From positions 1 to 8,117 of the forward strand of contig CAJUSE010000049.1 of NCBI GenBank assembly GCA_910588975.1: a stretch of 8,117 nucleotides of DNA. The letters are read 5' to 3'. The number at the start of each line of letters is the position of its first letter. The stretch's first letter is position 1. Below are positions 5,778 to 8,117 of this stretch, piece after piece. Origin of the DNA: an uncultured Oscillospiraceae bacterium (GTDB lineage Bacteria; Bacillota; Clostridia; Oscillospirales; Oscillospiraceae). The notes below the pieces were generated by a model. That model saw only the letters and a list, made by a program, of their open reading frames with translations, had not been told where the DNA came from and ran no database searches. The position numbers and the translations under genes were made by a program.

Positions 5778-7199
5778 ATGAGAGAAACCACCACCCGCAT
5801 TTCCTCCGCCGAGGTTACCCGGCAGGAGGAGTTTTGCGAAAAAATAAGTGAGCTGCTCACCGCCCAGCCCAAGGAGCACCTGGCCTATGTGGACACCTAC
5901 GGCTGCCAGCAGAACGAGGCCGACTCCGAGCGCATCCGGGGCTACCTCAAGGCCATGGGCTACGGCTTCACCACCGATGAAAATGCCGCCGATGTCATCG
6001 TCATCAACACCTGCGCCATCCGGGAGCACGCCGAGGACCGGGTCTTTGGCAACATCGGTGCCCTGGTCCACGCCAAGCGCCGCCACCCAGGCCAGATCAT
6101 CTGCCTGTGCGGCTGCATGGCCCAGGAGCCCACGGTGACCGAGAAGATCAAAACCTCCTATCGCCATGTGGACCTGGTCTTTGGCCCCCACGCCCTGTGG
6201 CGCTTCCCCGAGCTGCTGTACCGGGTCATCACCCGCCGGGGCCGGGTCTTTGAGACCCCCGACGAGGCCGGCTCCATCGCCGAGGGCATCCCCGTGGTCC
6301 GGCAGGACGGGGTGAAGGCCTGGGTCTCCATCATGTACGGCTGCAACAACTTCTGTACCTACTGCATCGTCCCCTACGTCCGGGGTCGGGAGCGCTCCCG
6401 CCTGCCCGAGGACGTGGTGGCCGAGTGCCGGCAGCTGGTGGCCGAGGGCTATAAGGACATCACCCTTTTGGGCCAGAACGTGAACTCCTACGGCAAGGAC
6501 CTGGGGCTGGAGGTGGACTTTGCCGACCTGCTGGCCGAGATCGACGCCATCGAGGGGGACTTCCTCATCCGCTTTATGACCAGCCACCCCAAGGACGCCT
6601 CCCAAAAGCTCTTCGACGTCATGGGCCGGTGCAAAAAGGTGGCCCCCGTGTTCCACCTGCCCGTCCAGGCGGGCAACGACCGGGTGCTGAAGGCCATGAA
6701 CCGGGTCTATAACCGCTCCGAGTATTTGGACAAGGTCCGGCGGCTTCGCCAGGCGGTGCCCGGGGTGGTGATCACCAGCGACATCATCGTGGGCTTCCCC
6801 GGGGAGACCACCCCCGAATTTGAGGATACCCTCTCCCTGGTGGAGGAGGTGGAGTACGACGCCCTCTTTACCTTCATCTTCTCCCCCCGCCCCGGCACCC
6901 CTGCGGCGGAGATGGACGACCCCATCCCCATGGCGGAGAAAAAGGCCAACTTCCAGCGGCTGGTGGACACCCAGAACGCCATCTCGGCCAAAAAGCACGC
7001 CGCCTATGTGGGCCGGACCCTCCGCTGTCTCATCGACGGGGTCTGCGAGGAGGAGGGCTTCGCCCTCACCGCCCGCACCCCGGGCAACCGGCTGGTCCGG
7101 GTGAAGGAGGGCGGGAAGGAGCTCATCGGCACCTTCCAGACCATCGCCATCACCGGCTCCAACACCTGGTCACTTTGGGGGGAATTAGCCCAGGCGTGA
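5778..7199 (+). CDS. miaB: MiaB, tRNA-2-methylthio-N6-dimethylallyladenosine synthase
   Basis: This 473-residue radical-SAM methylthiotransferase converts i6A37 to ms2i6A37 in tRNAs that read UNN codons, which supports codon reading fidelity. The N-terminal MTTase domain binds an auxiliary 4Fe-4S cluster through C43 (TYGCQQNEAD), C79 (NTCAIRE) and C113 (CGCMAQ). The radical-SAM domain has C189, C193 and C196 in CNNFCTYC, preceded by MYG and followed by the VPYVRGRERSR run typical of MiaB. Later motifs include LLGQNVNSYG, RFMTSHPKD, HLPVQAGNDRVLKAMNR and GFPGET. The C-terminal TRAM-like domain (about 410-473) binds tRNA. TYGCQQNEAD and GRERSR favour MiaB over MtaB or RimO. The ATG at 5778 has only a modest GGGGTG (5764-5769) upstream. 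The 3' end overlaps a convergent gene by 15 bp. Confidence 0.96.
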   Translation: MRETTTRISSAEVTRQEEFCEKISELLTAQPKEHLAYVDTYGCQQNEADSERIRGYLKAMGYGFTTDENAADVIVINTCAIREHAEDRVFGNIGALVHAKRRHPGQIICLCGCMAQEPTVTEKIKTSYRHVDLVFGPHALWRFPELLYRVITRRGRVFETPDEAGSIAEGIPVVRQDGVKAWVSIMYGCNNFCTYCIVPYVRGRERSRLPEDVVAECRQLVAEGYKDITLLGQNVNSYGKDLGLEVDFADLLAEIDAIEGDFLIRFMTSHPKDASQKLFDVMGRCKKVAPVFHLPVQAGNDRVLKAMNRVYNRSEYLDKVRRLRQAVPGVVITSDIIVGFPGETTPEFEDTLSLVEEVEYDALFTFIFSPRPGTPAAEMDDPIPMAEKKANFQRLVDTQNAISAKKHAAYVGRTLRCLIDGVCEEEGFALTARTPGNRLVRVKEGGKELIGTFQTIAITGSNTWSLWGELAQA

Positions 7200-7451
7200 C
7201 AGGGCCAGGGCCACGGACAGCCCGGCGGAAAAGAGGGCCTTTCGGTTGTAGTAGTCCACCGTGTCCCGCAGCCCCAGGTATTTCTCCAACTCCTTCCGGG
7301 CGGGCTCGTCCAGGAGCTCGTTTAGGTGCTCCAGGCCCCTTTCCGCATAAAACAGGCTGGAGACGTACTCCTCAATGCCGGCAGTAAAACGGCCGTCCAA
7401 ATGGGTTTCCATGACGTAGTCGTAAAGACAGTCAGCGATGGGAGAAAACAC
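7185..7451 (-). CDS. Small unknown protein divergent from an XRE repressor
   Basis: This is an 88-residue protein of unknown function, predicted mainly alpha-helical. The middle is charged (ERGLEHLNELLDEPARKELEKYLGLRD, about 37-63). The C-terminus is small and hydrophobic (ALFSAGLSVALALSRLG, 72-88). The layout faintly recalls short helical clostridial DUF proteins such as DUF6809, but I cannot confirm membership. I chose GTG at 7451 because AGAGGTG lies 6 nt upstream. Longer readings starting at TTG 7487 would begin inside an operator, a few bases after the predicted transcription start. Expression is probably from the leftward promoter 7527-7499 and controlled by the neighbouring XRE repressor. 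Its TAA stop lies inside the end of miaB, with a 15-bp convergent overlap, and no intrinsic terminator is visible there. Confidence 0.72.
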   Translation of the reverse strand: MFSPIADCLYDYVMETHLDGRFTAGIEEYVSSLFYAERGLEHLNELLDEPARKELEKYLGLRDTVDYYNRKALFSAGLSVALALSRLG

Positions 7452-7465
7452 ACGCAACACCTCTT

Positions 7466-7495
7466 TTGAACTTGCCCAAACGGGCAACTTATGAT
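7466..7495 (+). promoter_or_regulatory. Rightward promoter of the first XRE repressor
   Basis: TTGAAC (7466-7471) and TATGAT (7490-7495) have an 18-bp spacer that contains one complete operator. The predicted start is near 7502. Its footprint coincides with that of the leftward promoter, so the two probably exclude each other. Confidence 0.72.
7472..7487. promoter_or_regulatory. Operator O1 of the first XRE module
   Basis: TTGCCC-AAAC-GGGCAA is a dyad with 6-bp arms and a 4-bp centre, lying exactly in the spacer of the rightward promoter. Binding by the adjacent XRE protein is inferred from position and from the repeat pair. Confidence 0.8.
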
Positions 7496-7498
7496 ACT

Positions 7499-7527
7499 AT
7501 CATATCATGCCCGAACGGGCAAGTCAA
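7499..7527 (-). promoter_or_regulatory. Leftward promoter for the small unknown gene
   Basis: On the minus strand TTGACT (7527-7522) and TATGAT (7504-7499) are 17 bp apart, with start near 7492 and a leader of about 40 nt to GTG 7451. The second operator of the module fills the spacer. Confidence 0.75.
7507..7522. promoter_or_regulatory. Operator O2 of the first XRE module
   Basis: ATGCCC-GAAC-GGGCAA is a second copy of the dyad with one arm mismatch (first base). Its centre is 35 bp from that of O1, and it lies in the spacer of the leftward promoter. Confidence 0.78.
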
Positions 7528-7538
7528 GGGGAATTTTT

Positions 7539-7757
7539 ATGACTTTGAGTGAGCGGTTGAAACAGCTGCGTGAAAAAAGCCATATGAAGCAGGAGGACAT
7601 TGCAAAGGGCATGGGCATTCCCCTGCGGACATACTGCCGCTATGAGTATGGCGAGCGGGAGCCCGTGGCCTCCGTGCTGTGCCAAATGGCGGATTTTTAT
7701 GGCGTGACCATCGACTATTTGGTTGGCCGGACTGACACCGGCGCAACGGCGGAATAA
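7539..7757 (+). CDS. XRE/Cro-type repressor 1 (single HTH domain)
   Basis: The 72-residue protein is almost entirely one HTH_3 domain. Helices 2-3 comprise KQEDIAKGMGIPLRTYCRYEYGEREP (17-42), with the recognition helix near 28-36. The C-terminal helices carry MADFYGVTIDYLVGRTD, a frequent ending in Firmicutes repressors. It has no ligand or protease domain, so any induction must come from outside or from titration. The ATG at 7539 follows AAGGGGA (7526-7532); the reading frame extends upstream only into the promoter. Tandem stops TAA TAA end it. It presumably represses itself and the divergent small gene through O1 and O2. About 37 of 63 aligned residues match repressor 2 downstream. Confidence 0.9.
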   Translation: MTLSERLKQLREKSHMKQEDIAKGMGIPLRTYCRYEYGEREPVASVLCQMADFYGVTIDYLVGRTDTGATAE

Positions 7758-7762
7758 TAATC

Positions 7763-7791
7763 TTGCATTGCGACCAAACGGTCGTTATGAT
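7763..7791 (+). promoter_or_regulatory. Rightward promoter of the second XRE repressor
   Basis: TTGCAT (7763-7768) and TATGAT (7786-7791) are 17 bp apart with an operator in the spacer, which mirrors the first module. An alternative pair, TTGCGA (7768-7773) with TATGAT (7791-7796), is also 17 bp apart, so the exact start is uncertain by 5 nt. Confidence 0.6.
7770..7785. promoter_or_regulatory. Operator O1 of the second XRE module
   Basis: CGACC-AAAC-GGTCG (7771-7784) is a perfect dyad with a 4-bp centre. The 14-bp core is repeated identically at 7804-7817. It lies in the spacer of the rightward promoter. Confidence 0.82.
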
Positions 7792-7794
7792 ATG

Positions 7795-7823
7795 ATTATA
7801 ATACGACCAAACGGTCGTGTCAA
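7795..7823 (-). promoter_or_regulatory. Leftward perfect-consensus promoter with no gene of its own
   Basis: On the minus strand TTGACA (7823-7818) and TATAAT (7800-7795) are exact consensus, 17 bp apart. Predicted transcription from about 7788 runs leftward, antisense through XRE repressor 1. No credible coding sequence lies on that strand. The position matches the leftward promoter of the first module, which does have a gene. Confidence 0.65.
7803..7818. promoter_or_regulatory. Operator O2 of the second XRE module
   Basis: ACGACC-AAAC-GGTCGT is a perfect dyad with 6-bp arms. Its centre is 33 bp from that of O1. It lies in the spacer of the leftward promoter and just before the Shine-Dalgarno of repressor 2. 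Confidence 0.82.
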
Positions 7824-7837
7824 GAGGGAGAATGAGC

Positions 7838-8047
7838 ATGACGACATTTTCTGAGCGGCTCCTGGCCCTGCGGGAAGGGAAAAATCTGTCCCAAGCCGCT
7901 GTCGCCAAGCAAATAGGCATTACCAGCCGGACGTATCAGCGGTATGAGGCCGGCGAGCGGGAACCCATGCTTTCTACGCTGGTTCGCATGGCGGACTTTT
8001 TTGAGGTCAGCGTGGACTACTTAGTGTGTCGAACTGACATTTTATGA
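7838..8047 (+). CDS. XRE/Cro-type repressor 2 (single HTH domain)
   Basis: This 69-residue HTH_3 protein is a paralogue of repressor 1. The HTH runs SQAAVAKQIGITSRTYQRYEAGEREP (18-43), followed by MADFFEVSVDYLVCRTD. Recognition-helix differences from repressor 1 are T29-S30 versus P28-L29 and Q34 versus C33, while RTY and RYE are shared. The start at 7838 was chosen because GAGGGAG (7824-7830) is 7 nt upstream; the ATG at 7832 is only 1 nt from it, and the GTG at 7817 lies in the operator. It presumably autorepresses through the two CGACC operators. No partner gene is visible downstream before the window ends, only an inverted repeat. Confidence 0.9.
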   Translation: MTTFSERLLALREGKNLSQAAVAKQIGITSRTYQRYEAGEREPMLSTLVRMADFFEVSVDYLVCRTDIL

Positions 8048-8062
8048 TTTTATAATGATTTT

Positions 8063-8103
8063 CTGGGGACCATCTTTTCCGTGTGGAAAAGATGGCACCC
8101 CAG
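8063..8103. repeat. Strong inverted repeat of unknown role at the window edge
   Basis: An 11-bp perfect inner stem (8070-8080 with 8085-8095, loop GTGT) is extended by CTGGGG (8063-8068) pairing with CCCCAG (8098-8103). A further CCCCAGAAAA at 8106-8115 could instead pair with TTTTCTGGGG at 8059-8068. There is no U-tract on either strand, so it is not a classical terminator. It could be a terminator variant, an attenuator, or the end of a mobile or repeated element cut by the window. Confidence 0.6.
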
Positions 8104-8117
8104 ACCCCCAGAAAAGA

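Noticed and set aside
5757..6998. 413-residue open frame on the minus strand opposite miaB
   Set aside because: Antisense shadow; the MiaB motifs on the plus strand cover the whole interval.
7452..7487. TTG start at 7487 for the small minus-strand gene
   Set aside because: The start would lie inside operator O1 within about 5 nt of the predicted transcription start, with no ribosome binding site. GTG 7451 has AGAGGTG at 6 nt.
7705..7765. 17-codon minus-strand reading frame downstream of the leftward promoter of module 2
   Set aside because: No ribosome binding site in front of the ATG, and it mostly lies antisense to the end of repressor 1.
7771..7817. CRISPR-like short repeats (CGACCAAACGGTCG twice)
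   Set aside because: Only two short copies, palindromic, separated by promoter sequence. Better explained as a repressor operator pair.
7817..7837. GTG 7817 or ATG 7832 as start of XRE repressor 2
   Set aside because: GTG 7817 is part of operator O2, and ATG 7832 is 1 nt from the Shine-Dalgarno. ATG 7838 has ideal spacing and gives an N-terminus aligned with repressor 1.
7537..7920. 127-residue minus-strand frame across both XRE genes
   Set aside because: It crosses two operator regions and two opposed promoters, has no ribosome binding site, and its composition shows no protein family.

Overview
The window looks like a chromosomal segment of a GC-rich, low-GC-Gram-positive-lineage anaerobe, most likely a clostridium of the Oscillospiraceae type (Flavonifractor, Lawsonibacter or Oscillibacter-like). 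This is an inference. It rests on strong AGGAGG-type ribosome binding sites, textbook TTGACA/TATAAT promoters, a Bacillus/clostridial-style LexA box, and heavy use of codons ending in G or C. No taxonomic search was possible.

Layout, left to right. The 3' part of a tRNA-Gly gene (anticodon GCC) ends at 69 and runs straight into a long perfect hairpin (69-110). That hairpin can terminate both the tRNA and the convergent lexA operon. On the minus strand lie lexA (1035-424) and a small two-helix membrane-like protein (391-125). They share one perfect promoter whose -35 is overlapped by a LexA box. Back-to-back with lexA, a second perfect promoter (1137-1165) drives a three-gene plus-strand operon: a MarR-type regulator (1218-1760) with a His-rich tail, then the two subunits of a heterodimeric ABC exporter (1757-3523 and 3523-5556). 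The three genes are translationally coupled by 4-nt and 1-nt overlaps, and the operon ends at a strong terminator (5566-5602). The exporter has the asymmetric active sites of the TM287/288-BmrCD-LmrCD type. The second subunit also carries a roughly 90-residue TMD-NBD linker with two WAWK motifs.

Next comes miaB (5778-7199), encoding the tRNA ms2i6A methylthiotransferase. Its promoter has a perfect 14-bp palindrome in the spacer. The end of miaB overlaps by 15 bp a convergent small unknown gene (7451-7185, minus).

The right end (7466-8047) is the most unusual part. It holds two paralogous single-domain XRE/Cro-type repressors (7539-7757 and 7838-8047), each preceded by a pair of operators. 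In the first module the operators are TTGCCC-N4-GGGCAA-like; in the second they are CGACC-AAAC-GGTCG. In both modules one operator sits in the spacer of a rightward promoter and the other in the spacer of an opposing leftward promoter. In the first module the leftward promoter serves the small unknown gene. In the second, a perfect consensus leftward promoter has no gene of its own and would transcribe antisense to the first repressor. This looks like a duplicated regulatory cassette whose two copies have diverged in DNA specificity. The window closes with a strong inverted repeat (8063-8103) of unknown role. There is no gene-free stretch longer than 300 bases.
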